The position numbers and the translations under genes were made by a program. From Crossiella sp. S99.2 (lineage in GTDB: Bacteria > Actinomycetota > Actinomycetes > Mycobacteriales > Pseudonocardiaceae): 64,000 nt of DNA. A model generated the notes under the pieces. It did no database searches, was not told the origin of the DNA, and was given only the letters and a program-made list of their open reading frames with translations. The first letter of the stretch is position 1; each line of letters starts with the position of its first letter. Shown piece by piece: positions 15,822 to 23,821 of this stretch. The DNA lies in assembly GCF_023094165.1 (NCBI RefSeq), contig NZ_JALMDK010000009.1, forward strand, positions 319,085 through 383,084, read 5' to 3'.

Positions 15822-17663
15822 CTACACCGCCAGCCGGACGTCGTAGTCCAGGATCCACCGGTTCAGGCCCAGCAGTGATTCCACTGTGCGCCGGGTCGCC
15901 GAGTCCGAGCCCACCGCGTTCAGCGGCGAGTCGAGGAGCTGCTGGATGTCCTTGCGTGGCACCAGTTCGCACACCGGCGCGGCCGAATCGGTGAGCACCG
16001 TGGCCAGCTCCTCGCGCAGCGCCTTCTCATACCCGGCGTCCTGGGTGGAGGGGTACGGGCTCTTCTTGCGCTGCACCACCGACTGCGGCAGCACGTCCGC
16101 GGTGGCCGCGCGCAGCAGGCTCTTCTCCTTGCCGTCGAAGGTCTTCATCGCCCACGGCGCGTTGAACACGTACTGCACCAGGCGGTGATCGCAGAAGGGC
16201 ACCCGCACCTCAAGCCCGACCGCCATGCTCATCCGGTCCTTGCGGTCCAGCAGGATGTTCACGAACCGGGTCAGGTTCAGGTAGCTCAGCTCCCGCATCC
16301 GCGCTTCCAGGCCGGTTTCCCCGGCCAGTCGCGGCACCTCGGTCAGGGCCTCCTGGTAGCGCTGTTGCACGTAGTCGCGTAGCTGAAGCCGTTGCGCCAG
16401 CCCGGAATAGACCGATTCGGTCTGGCTGTGCGCCCGCGCGGCGATCCACGGGAAGGTGCCGCCGTTGACCGCGGCGGGGTCGTGGAACCACTTGTAGCCG
16501 CCGAAGACCTCATCCGCGGACTCCCCGGACAGCGCCACCGTCGACCGGCCGCGGATCGCCTGGAACAGCAGGTACAGCGAGAAGTCCATCTCGCCCATGC
16601 CGGTGGGCAGATCGCGGGCGTGCAGGGCGGCCGCGCGCACCGCCGGGTCCATCAGATCGTCGTTGTCCAGCACGATGTTGGTGTGGTCGGCGGCCACGTG
16701 CGCGGCCACCTCGGCCACGAACGGCGCGTCCGGGCTGTCCCGGAAGGCGTCGGCGTGGAAGTTGTCGGTGTATCCGGCGAAATCGATCGAGAACGAGCGC
16801 ACCGGCCCGGCGCCCTGCGCGGTCAACGCCTTGGCGGCCAAGGCGGTCAGCGCGCTGGAGTCCAGGCCGCCGGAGAGCAGCGTGCACAGCGGCACATCCG
16901 CGATGAGCTGCCGCTCGACGATGTCCTCCAGCAACTCGCGCACGGTGCCGACGGTGGTGTCCAGGTCGTCGGTGTGCTCGGTGGCCTCCAGCTGCCAGTA
17001 CCGGGACTTGCCGATTCCCTTGCGGGACACCGTGACCACCGACCCCGGCCGCACCTCGAACAGGCCGCGCAGGATGCCCAGCTCAGGGGTCTTGACGAAG
17101 GCGAGCGCCTCGCGCAGCCCATCCGCGTCCAGCACCGCCTCGGCCAGGGGATTGGCCAGGATGGCCTTGGGTTCGGAGCCGAAGAGCACGCCGTCGGCGG
17201 TGGGGTAGTAGTAGAGCGGCTTGATGCCCATCCGGTCCCGTACCAGCAGCAACTCCTCGCTGCGCGCGTCCCAGATCGCGAAGGCGTACATGCCGTTGAG
17301 CCGGTCGACCAGCGCCGGGCCCCATTCCAGGTAGGCGGTGAGCACCACCTCGGTGTCGCTGGCGGTGCGGAAGTGGTGGCCGCGGCGCTGGAGTTCGGCG
17401 CGCAGTTCGCGGAAGTTGTAGACCTCGCCGCTGTAGCTGAGCACCGCGGCGGTGCGGCCGTCCTGTTCGGCCACCATCGGCTGGCGGCCGCCTTCGAGGT
17501 CGATGATGGCCAGCCTGCGCTGGCCGATCGCGGCGTGCCGATCCAGCCAGAGGCCGGAGTCATCGGGGCCGCGGCAGGCCATGGTCTCGGTCATCGCGGC
17601 GGCGGTGTCCTGCTCCTGGGTCAGGTCGCGCTGGTAGCCGACCCAGCCGGCGATTCCACACAT
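15822..17663 (-). CDS. asnB: Asparagine synthase (glutamine-hydrolysing)
   Basis: A 613-residue enzyme converting aspartate, glutamine and ATP to asparagine. ATG 17663 gives Met-Cys-Gly-Ile-Ala-Gly, so after Met removal Cys is the N-terminal nucleophile of the glutaminase domain; longer frames would hide it. The glutaminase half has RLAIIDLEGGRQP, SYSGEVYN and SDTEV. The synthetase half has the PP-loop SGGLDSSAL and SGESADEVFGGY. This full-length layout with Cys distinguishes it from the lasso cyclase at the left edge. The gene is divergent from a MarR regulator, with a palindrome in the gap, suggesting direct control. Confidence 0.95.
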   Translation of the reverse strand: MCGIAGWVGYQRDLTQEQDTAAAMTETMACRGPDDSGLWLDRHAAIGQRRLAIIDLEGGRQPMVAEQDGRTAAVLSYSGEVYNFRELRAELQRRGHHFRTASDTEVVLTAYLEWGPALVDRLNGMYAFAIWDARSEELLLVRDRMGIKPLYYYPTADGVLFGSEPKAILANPLAEAVLDADGLREALAFVKTPELGILRGLFEVRPGSVVTVSRKGIGKSRYWQLEATEHTDDLDTTVGTVRELLEDIVERQLIADVPLCTLLSGGLDSSALTALAAKALTAQGAGPVRSFSIDFAGYTDNFHADAFRDSPDAPFVAEVAAHVAADHTNIVLDNDDLMDPAVRAAALHARDLPTGMGEMDFSLYLLFQAIRGRSTVALSGESADEVFGGYKWFHDPAAVNGGTFPWIAARAHSQTESVYSGLAQRLQLRDYVQQRYQEALTEVPRLAGETGLEARMRELSYLNLTRFVNILLDRKDRMSMAVGLEVRVPFCDHRLVQYVFNAPWAMKTFDGKEKSLLRAATADVLPQSVVQRKKSPYPSTQDAGYEKALREELATVLTDSAAPVCELVPRKDIQQLLDSPLNAVGSDSATRRTVESLLGLNRWILDYDVRLAV

Positions 17664-17713
17664 GAGATCCCCCTTCATCGCTGAAATTGGTGGGATGTCT
17701 CCGACGGTAAACC

Positions 17714-17738
17714 AGATGGTTGCGCCGCGCAACTGTCT
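17714..17738. promoter_or_regulatory. Candidate MarR operator between asnB and the MarR gene
   Basis: Imperfect palindrome AGATG-GTTGCG-CCG-CGCAAC-TGTCT; the central 15 bases (17719-17733) are perfectly symmetric. It lies in the 113-base gap between the divergent starts, the usual site for autoregulation by a MarR dimer. Confidence 0.6.
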
Positions 17739-17776
17739 GTCTGGTGTTCCGGACCTACAGGTGGAAGGGTGGTTTC

Positions 17777-18262
17777 GTGACGAACCGGGCCGAACCGACG
17801 ACACCGGACAGCGCGCTGACCACCGCGCTGGAACACGAGCTGACCGTGTTCACCCGCAAGGCCTTCTGGCGGTTCTGGACCACCAGGTATCCCGAGGTCG
17901 TAGGCCTGGATCAGACCACGTACCCGTACCTCGCGGTGATCACCGCGCGCCCCGAGCTGACCGTGGGCGAGCTGTCCCGGATGTTCAACGTGGACAAGTC
18001 CACGGCCAGTCGGCATGTGGCCAAGCTCACCGGCGGTGGTCTGGTCCGGGTGGTGGACAACCCGCCGAACGCGCGCACCCAGCCGCTGCAGGTCACCGAT
18101 GAGGGCAGGCGCCGGGTCGCCATCGTGCAGGCCGACCGCGCCGCCTGGCTGCACGGTGTGCTGGCCGACTGGCCCGAACAGGACCAGCGCGATCTGGCCC
18201 GCCTGGTCGCCCGGCTCAACGCCGATCTGGACGCCCGCGAGGCCCGCCTGCGCACCCGGTAG
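17777..18262 (+). CDS. MarR family transcriptional regulator
   Basis: A 161-residue protein from GTG 17777, which has GGAAGG 8 bases upstream. The winged helix covers residues 55-115: LTVGELSRMFNVDKSTASRH is the recognition region and the wing follows with a Thr-Asp-Glu-Gly strand. Flanking helices form the MarR dimer interface. Such repressors usually bind a palindrome in the divergent promoter and are released by small ligands. The neighbour is asnB, so control of asparagine synthesis is the simplest guess; the ligand is unknown. Confidence 0.92.
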   Translation: MTNRAEPTTPDSALTTALEHELTVFTRKAFWRFWTTRYPEVVGLDQTTYPYLAVITARPELTVGELSRMFNVDKSTASRHVAKLTGGGLVRVVDNPPNARTQPLQVTDEGRRRVAIVQADRAAWLHGVLADWPEQDQRDLARLVARLNADLDAREARLRTR

Positions 18263-18328
18263 GCCCGAATCGCCCCCTCGGTGACCCGGCCCCGTCCCGG
18301 ACCCGGATCGCCGAAGGGGCGCTCAACC

Positions 18329-19012
18329 TCAGTGCTCGGCAGAACCGAGGGTGGAGAGCAGTTCCTCGATGAAGCCGCCCGCCTCGCGGGCCGCCCGGTC
18401 GGGGTCCCGGTCCCGGACCGCCGCCAGCAGGTCCTGGTGGGAGATGTGCCGGTCGCTCTCGGCCTCGGAATCAACCGTGGTCGCGACGCTGGCCTTCACC
18501 GCCTCGGTGAACCCGCGGTACAGCTCGGTGAGCACCGGGTTCTGCGAGCATTCGACGAGCATCAGGTGGAAGGCGGTGTCGGTGACCACCATCCGATCCC
18601 ATTCCCCGGCGGCCAGCGCCGCATCGCGTTCGGCCAGGGCCTCGGTCAGCCTGCGCAGGTCTTCCTCGCTGCGGCGGACCGCCGCCAGCCGAGCGCCCTC
18701 GACCTCCAGGGCGTGCCGCACCTCCAGCACATCGCGGAGTTCGGCGTCGCACAGCCTGCGCACCGCGCCCGACAGTTCACTGGTCGCGCGCACGAACGTG
18801 CCGTCGCCCTGCCGCACCTCCAGCAATCCCGCGTGCGCCAGCGCCCGGACCGCCTCCCGGACGGTGTTCCTGCCCACGCCCAGCGCCGTCACAAGCTCGG
18901 GCTCGGCGGGAATCCGCCGCCCGATCGGCCATTCGCCGCTGGTCACCAGCGTGCGCATCTGGTCGATCACCTGCTCGACGAGGCCGGTGCGTCGGGTAGT
19001 GGCCAACGGCAC
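18329..19012 (-). CDS. GntR family regulator, FadR/FCD subgroup
   Basis: A 227-residue protein from GTG 19012 with AAAGGA 7 bases upstream. The N-terminal winged helix includes GRRIPAEPELVTALGVGRNT and REAVRALAHAGLLEVRQG. The C-terminal all-helical FCD ligand domain (about 90-215) has the typical metal ligands: Asp in VVTDTAFHLML with its His, and later His in HQDLL. It is divergent from an MFS exporter with 48 bases between starts, so it probably controls that transporter in response to a carboxylate-like ligand. Confidence 0.92.
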   Translation of the reverse strand: MPLATTRRTGLVEQVIDQMRTLVTSGEWPIGRRIPAEPELVTALGVGRNTVREAVRALAHAGLLEVRQGDGTFVRATSELSGAVRRLCDAELRDVLEVRHALEVEGARLAAVRRSEEDLRRLTEALAERDAALAAGEWDRMVVTDTAFHLMLVECSQNPVLTELYRGFTEAVKASVATTVDSEAESDRHISHQDLLAAVRDRDPDRAAREAGGFIEELLSTLGSAEH

Positions 19013-19048
19013 AGTCTCATCCTTTCATCCGGACATCCCATGTTTGCC

Positions 19049-19054
19049 TATAGT
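19049..19054 (+). promoter_or_regulatory. -10 element of a leaderless promoter for the MFS gene
   Basis: TATAGT followed by six bases and GTG. The spacing places the transcription start on or next to the start codon. No good -35 was seen. Confidence 0.5.
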
Positions 19055-19060
19055 ACTTGC

Positions 19061-20506
19061 GTGACCGTGACGCCGACCCTCCCTGACGACATCCGGTCAA
19101 CGGATCAGACTGCCAGCTCCGACCGCTCTCGTGCAGCTACGGTCGTCGGCGGCAGCCTGCTGTTGATTGTCGGAATCGTGCTCGCCGCGCTGAACCTCCG
19201 TCCCGCCGTGACCAGCCTCGCCGCCGTGCTGGCGGAGGTGCGTGATTCTCTGGGCGTCTCGGCAGTCTGGGTCAGCGCGGTCACGGCTGTGCCTACGGTG
19301 TGTTTCGGTTTCGCCGGTCTCGTCGCGCCAACGCTTGCGCGGCGATTCGGCGCCCTCCGCGTGGTCGGTTTCGCCCTTGCCCTGCTCGGCCTGGGACTCG
19401 CGTTGCGGGTGCTGGACGGACCAGCGGTGCTGCTCGGCGGCACGCTCGCCGCCTGCTCCTCGATCGCGGTGGCCAACGTGCTGATCCCGGTGGTCGTCAA
19501 GGAGTCCTTCCCCGGCCGCCTCGGTTTTGTCATGGGCGTCTACAGCGCCGCGCTCTCCGCCGGTGGCGCCGCCGCCGCTGCCTTCACCGCCCCACTGGAA
19601 CGCTGGGTCGGCGGCTGGCGGCTCGCGGTCGGCCTGTGGGCTGGCCTCGCGGTGATCGCGGTGATCGTCTGGGCGGTGGCCCGCCGCCGCGCCCAGCCCC
19701 TGGAACAGGCCGCCCTGGCCCACGACGCCGAGGAACAGGCAGCCCAGGCCACCGCCCCGGCCGCCGCCGCGACCCCGGACGTCATCGCCCCGGCCACCAT
19801 CGCCCGCCCCACTGACTCCCCGGCCGTCGCGGCCACGTCCGCGACTGTCCAGGCCGCCACCGACCAGGCCGCTCCCGCCCCGGCGGCCGCCGCCCCGGCC
19901 GCCGCGTCCACCACCGCGGCCGCCGGGCGCACCACCAGCCTGTTCCGCAACCCGCTGGCCTGGGCCGTCACCGGCTTCTTCGGCATCCAGTCGCTGGTCG
20001 CCTACACCTGGATGGGCTGGCTGCCCGAGATCCTGCGCGATGTCGCCGGCGTCGACCCGACCACCGCCGGCGTCATGCTCGGCGCGCTGATGGTCATCGG
20101 CGTGCCCGCCGCGCTGATCATCCCGCCGCTGGTCACCCGCCGCCGCGCGCAGTCCGGCTGGGCGGTCGCGATGACCGCGACCTCGCTGCTCGGTGTGCTG
20201 GGCCTGCTGTTGCTGCCCACACTGTCCCCGGTGCTGTGGGTGGTGCTGCTCGGCGTCGGCATGGGCGGACTGTTCCCGCTCGCGCTGACCTTCATCACGC
20301 TGCGCTCGCGCACCGTGGCCGACACCGCCGAGCTGTCCGCGATGGCGCAGAGCCTGGGCTACCTGATCGCCGCGATCGGCCCGTTCGGCGTCGGCATGCT
20401 GCACGGCTGGACCGGCGGCTGGACCGCCTCGCTGCTGCTGGTCCTGCTCGCCATGACCATCCAGCTGCTGATCGGCTACCTGGCCGGCCGCCCCCGCTAC
20501 GTCTGA
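19061..20506 (+). CDS. MFS transporter, CynX/NimT-like
   Basis: A 481-residue, 12-helix membrane protein. GTG 19061 is preferred because TATAGT at 19049-19054 lies 6 bases upstream, typical of leaderless actinobacterial mRNAs; ATG 19040 would add seven residues but has no ribosome site. The first helix includes ALNLRPAVTSLAAVL, the signature of the CynX/NimT (cyanate/2-nitroimidazole) group. The loop between helices 6 and 7 is expanded to about 75 residues of Ala, Pro and Thr, which is unusual for the family. The substrate is unknown. The divergent GntR gene is its probable regulator. Confidence 0.88.
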   Translation: MTVTPTLPDDIRSTDQTASSDRSRAATVVGGSLLLIVGIVLAALNLRPAVTSLAAVLAEVRDSLGVSAVWVSAVTAVPTVCFGFAGLVAPTLARRFGALRVVGFALALLGLGLALRVLDGPAVLLGGTLAACSSIAVANVLIPVVVKESFPGRLGFVMGVYSAALSAGGAAAAAFTAPLERWVGGWRLAVGLWAGLAVIAVIVWAVARRRAQPLEQAALAHDAEEQAAQATAPAAAATPDVIAPATIARPTDSPAVAATSATVQAATDQAAPAPAAAAPAAASTTAAAGRTTSLFRNPLAWAVTGFFGIQSLVAYTWMGWLPEILRDVAGVDPTTAGVMLGALMVIGVPAALIIPPLVTRRRAQSGWAVAMTATSLLGVLGLLLLPTLSPVLWVVLLGVGMGGLFPLALTFITLRSRTVADTAELSAMAQSLGYLIAAIGPFGVGMLHGWTGGWTASLLLVLLAMTIQLLIGYLAGRPRYV

Positions 20507-20508
20507 GC

Positions 20509-20543
20509 CCACCCGCGACCGCGGCGCACGCGGTCGCGGGTGG
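20509..20543. terminator. Bidirectional hairpin between the MFS gene and mtr
   Basis: Perfect 13-base stem CCACCCGCGACCG / CGGTCGCGGGTGG with a 9-base loop, starting 2 bases after the MFS stop codon and ending 6 bases before the mtr stop. There is no T run. Confidence 0.75.
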
Positions 20544-20549
20544 CCCGGC

Positions 20550-21923
20550 TCAGATCTTGAGCAGCGCGTTCTCGATCAGCTCCGGCATGGCCGGGTGGAT
20601 CCAGTACTGCCCGCGCGCCATGGTCCGCGCGTCCAGCCCGAAGTGCATGGCCTGGATCAGCGGCTGGATCAGCGTGGAGGCCTGCGGGCCGATGATGTGC
20701 GCGCCCAGCAGCTGCCCGGTGACCGGGTCCGCGATCAGCTTGCAGAACCCGGTGGTGTCCTCCATCGCCCAGCCGTAGGCGATGCCCGCGTACTCCTGGG
20801 TGACCGCCACGTGCGCCAGCCCGGCCGCCTTGGCCTGGTCCTCGGTCAGCCCGACCGAGGCCACCTGCGGCGAGGAGAACACCGCGTGCGGCACGAACCG
20901 GTGATCGGTGGTCCGCGGCGACTCCGGGTGCAGCAGGTTGTGCTGGACGATCTTCGCCTCGTGGTTGGCCACGTGCTTGAGCTGGTGCGGCGAGCTGACA
21001 TCGCCGAGGGCGAAGATGCCCTCGACCTCGGTGCGCTGGTGCTGGTCCACCACGATCCGGCCGTCCGCGTGCGTGCGCACCCCGGTCGCCTCGACCTCCA
21101 GCAGCTGCGCGTTCGGGATCCGCCCGGCCGCCACCAGCAGCTCCTCGGCCTCCACCACCTCGGCGCCCTCGGGACCCTCCAGGTGCAGCCGGACCACGCC
21201 GTCCACCCGCTCCGCGCGCAGTGCCTTGCGGTTGAGCCGCACGTCCCAGCGCTGGCTGACCAGCTCGGTGAACCGCGCGGACACGTCGGCGTCCTCGGCC
21301 CGCAGCAGTGCCCCGGACCGGTTGACCACGGTCACCTGCACGCCGAAGGAGCTGAACACGTGCGCGAACTCGGTGGCCACGAACCCACCGCCGAGGATCA
21401 CCATCCGTGCCGGCAGCTCTGCCAGCCGCATCACGGTCTCGTTGGTGTGGTAGCCGACCTCGTCGATCCCGGCCACCGACGGCACCACCGGACGGCTGCC
21501 CGCCGCGATGACGAAGCGGTCCGCGGTGATCGTCACCCCGGTGCCGGTGTCCAGCTGCTTGGGCCCGGTGAACTTCGCCTCGCCGCTGTAGACGGTGACG
21601 TTGGGGCACTCCTGCGCGCGATAGCGCTGACCACCGGCCGCGATCGGGTCGATCCGGCCGAAGACGCGATCGCGCACCTCGGCCCAGCGCACGCCGTGCA
21701 GTTCGAGGTCCACGCCCAGCTTGGCCGCGGCCTTCGGGCTGCTGGCGAGTTCGGCGGGGTGCACGAACATCTTGGTCGGGATGCATCCGACGTTGAGGCA
21801 GGTGCCGCCGAAGACGCCCTTCTCCACGATCGCGATGTTCCAGTCGTCGAACCGCTCGTCGATGATCGAGTTGCCCGAGCCGCTGCCGATGATGACCAGG
21901 TCGTAATGAGGCACGCTATCCAT
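20550..21923 (-). CDS. mtr: Mycothione reductase
   Basis: A 457-residue FAD/NADPH disulfide reductase that returns oxidised mycothiol to its thiol form. The FAD motif is IIGSGSGNSIIDERF, distinctive for mycothione reductases. The redox disulfide lies in GGTCLNVGCIPTKM, the NADPH motif is ILGGGFVATEFAHVF, and the C-terminus has the catalytic pair in YWIHPAMPELIE. The start ATG 21923 matches the usual N-terminus before the FAD strand; ATG 21953 would add ten residues. It overlaps the VanZ/RDD gene by 8 bases and is the last gene of a three-gene operon. Mycothiol occurs only in actinobacteria, which fixes the phylum. Confidence 0.96.
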   Translation of the reverse strand: MDSVPHYDLVIIGSGSGNSIIDERFDDWNIAIVEKGVFGGTCLNVGCIPTKMFVHPAELASSPKAAAKLGVDLELHGVRWAEVRDRVFGRIDPIAAGGQRYRAQECPNVTVYSGEAKFTGPKQLDTGTGVTITADRFVIAAGSRPVVPSVAGIDEVGYHTNETVMRLAELPARMVILGGGFVATEFAHVFSSFGVQVTVVNRSGALLRAEDADVSARFTELVSQRWDVRLNRKALRAERVDGVVRLHLEGPEGAEVVEAEELLVAAGRIPNAQLLEVEATGVRTHADGRIVVDQHQRTEVEGIFALGDVSSPHQLKHVANHEAKIVQHNLLHPESPRTTDHRFVPHAVFSSPQVASVGLTEDQAKAAGLAHVAVTQEYAGIAYGWAMEDTTGFCKLIADPVTGQLLGAHIIGPQASTLIQPLIQAMHFGLDARTMARGQYWIHPAMPELIENALLKI

Positions 21924-23061
21924 CCTGCCTGTCGCTGCTTCGCCGCCGGTCATCGGCGGGGTCGGGGAGTGCCGCGGACACCCGGGCGTCGATCACCTGC
22001 AACCCGGACAGCCGTCCGGAGATTCCCCGCTGATCCCGGCCGAGGACCGCGGACACACCGTGCACCAGCAACAATCCCAGCGCCACCCACCAGGCGATCT
22101 CTGCCCCCGGGACCTCGGTAGGCGTCACCGCGAGCCCCAGCAACCCGGCCACCCCACCCAGCCCGACCAGCCACCGGACCAGCATCGCCACCACACCCGG
22201 CCGCCGCTCCGCTTCCTCCCCGGCCGCCACCGGCCGCAGCCGCACGATCACCTGCCCCGGACTCGCCCCGCGCGCCGCCACCGTCAGCACCAGCAACCCC
22301 ACCCCGGGCGCCCACCACTCCGCCCACGCCGGCACCCACGGCCCCGCGAACCCGGCCACCCCCGCGAGCAGCGCGCACACCTGCCCGGCCCACCACACCA
22401 GCAGCAGATCGCACACCATCGCCAGCAACCGCCGCCAGCGCGTCACCGGCCGCGGCAACCCCGCGTCCGCCACCGCCCGCTGCCCCGGCACCAGCCGCAG
22501 CAACGGCGCGAACAACACCCCGATCGCCGCGCCGCTGGTGTTGGAGATCAGATCGTCCACGTCGAAGATCCGGAACGGGCAGGGGTAGATCCACCAGATC
22601 CCGGTCAGCTGGGTCAGCTCGACCAGCAGCGACACCCCGAACCCGATCAGCACGGTGCCGACGAACCCGCGCCGGAACAGGTGCCGCAGGAACATGCCCA
22701 GTGGCACGAAGAAGGCCACGTTCAGCGCGAAGGAACGGAAACTGCCGTCCGCGGCCACCCTGGGCAGATCCCGCCAGGTGCGCACCGCCGGCCACTCGGT
22801 CAGCACGTGCAGCGGCTGCCACTGCGGCCGCACCCAGCCGTAGTACTGACAGAAGTCCGGGCCCACCGGCGGCATCGGCACCATCACATAGGCGATCAGC
22901 GCCAGCAGATACAGCAGGAACCCGAAGGCCAGCGCCACATCCCCGGCGCCGAGGTCGCCGCGCCTGCGGTAGCGCACGGCGACGTAGGGCACGAACAGCA
23001 CCAGCGCCAGCGTGACCGCGGAGATCGCCGCGACCCAGGCCGGTAAGACCCGGACTCCCAC
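21916..23061 (-). CDS. VanZ-RDD fusion membrane protein
   Basis: A 381-residue protein of about nine membrane segments. The first half is VanZ-like: NVAFFVPLGMFLRHLF, SLLVELTQL and FDVDDLISNTSGAAIG are its typical motifs. The second half resembles an RDD domain, starting PVTRWRRLLAMVCDLLLVWW and including GASPGQVIVRLR. VanZ of Tn1546 raises teicoplanin resistance by an unknown route; most chromosomal homologues have no known role. Codon 6 is TTA, rare in these genomes. It starts 3 bases after the PEBP gene and overlaps mtr, so all three are co-transcribed. Confidence 0.9.
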   Translation of the reverse strand: MGVRVLPAWVAAISAVTLALVLFVPYVAVRYRRRGDLGAGDVALAFGFLLYLLALIAYVMVPMPPVGPDFCQYYGWVRPQWQPLHVLTEWPAVRTWRDLPRVAADGSFRSFALNVAFFVPLGMFLRHLFRRGFVGTVLIGFGVSLLVELTQLTGIWWIYPCPFRIFDVDDLISNTSGAAIGVLFAPLLRLVPGQRAVADAGLPRPVTRWRRLLAMVCDLLLVWWAGQVCALLAGVAGFAGPWVPAWAEWWAPGVGLLVLTVAARGASPGQVIVRLRPVAAGEEAERRPGVVAMLVRWLVGLGGVAGLLGLAVTPTEVPGAEIAWWVALGLLLVHGVSAVLGRDQRGISGRLSGLQVIDARVSAALPDPADDRRRSSDRQDG

Positions 23062-23064
23062 CGG

Positions 23065-23610
23065 TCAGTGCGCGAAGACCGGGCTGATCACGGCCCGGGC
23101 CAGGGTGTGGAACACCAGGTTGAAGCTGACCACCGCAGGGGTCGCCGAGGCGTCCACGCCGAGGGTCTGCACATCCAGCGCGTGCACCGCGAACATGTAC
23201 CGGTGCGGGCGGTCCCCGGCAGGCGGCGCGGCCCCGCCGTACCCCTCGGCACCGAAGTCGGTGCGCACGTGGAAGGCGCCGGCCGGCAGTCCGGAGCCGT
23301 CGGCCCGGCCCGCGTCCGCGGCCAGCTCGGTGACCGAACCGGGCACGTCGACGACCAGCCAGTGCCAGAACCCGGACGGGGTCGGCGCGTCCGGATCGAA
23401 GCAGGTCACCGCGAAACTCTTGGTCTCGGCGGGGAAATCACGCCAGCTCAGCTGTGGGGAGCGGTTCTCGCCGGAGACGCCCATCCCGTTGAACACCTGC
23501 GCGCTGGGCAGCTGCTCGCCGTCGGTCACCTCGGTGGAGGTGACGGTGAACGAGCCGACCTTGGGCAGCAGGCTGTACGGGTCGGGGGCGACGGGACGTT
23601 CGAGGCTCAT
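23065..23610 (-). CDS. YbhB/YbcL (PEBP, Raf-kinase-inhibitor-like) protein
   Basis: A 181-residue cytosolic protein. ATG 23610 has GGAG 5 bases upstream. It has the bacterial PEBP landmarks GENRSPQLSWRDFP, CFDPDAPTPSGFWHW, a GYGGAAPP ligand loop (usual form GYxGPxPP) and PHRYMFAVHALD. Eukaryotic PEBPs bind phospholipid head groups; bacterial members have no settled role. It heads the operon leading to VanZ/RDD and mtr, and is divergent from glyA. Confidence 0.93.
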   Translation of the reverse strand: MSLERPVAPDPYSLLPKVGSFTVTSTEVTDGEQLPSAQVFNGMGVSGENRSPQLSWRDFPAETKSFAVTCFDPDAPTPSGFWHWLVVDVPGSVTELAADAGRADGSGLPAGAFHVRTDFGAEGYGGAAPPAGDRPHRYMFAVHALDVQTLGVDASATPAVVSFNLVFHTLARAVISPVFAH

Positions 23611-23693
23611 CGGCACTCCAGAAGGGGATGTCACGGGTCACGGTCACCGCGGCTGCGGTCACCCTATCGACCCCTGCACTACCCCGTCGCAGG

Positions 23694-23810
23694 CTAGGAT
23701 CATCCTGTCGCGACTGGCGTGTTCGGGTGGACTCAACCACCGGGGAGCGGCACGGTTCGGTGTGCGCCGTACGCCTGGGCGCAGCCGGTATTCGTTGCCG
23801 TGCCGCGAGG
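23694..23810 (+). ncRNA. ZTP (pfl) riboswitch upstream of glyA
   Basis: The aptamer core is recognisable: CGCGACTGGCG (23709-23719), a stem with GGTGGA...AACCACCGGGGAGC (23727-23748), and the distal ACGCCTGGGC (23771-23780). This RNA binds ZTP/ZMP, which accumulate when 10-formyl-tetrahydrofolate is short, and turns on one-carbon genes such as glyA. A -10 TAGGAT at 23695-23700 would start the RNA near 23706. GCGGCACGG (23748-23756) after the core can pair with CCGTGCCGC (23798-23806), the 9 bases directly before the GAGGAGG ribosome site, giving a plausible translation switch. Confidence 0.88.
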
Positions 23811-23821
23811 AGGAACCGTTC

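Noticed and set aside
15822..17663. Second lasso cyclase
   Set aside because: It has the N-terminal Cys and all glutaminase motifs of true AsnB, and no precursor-like small gene lies nearby.
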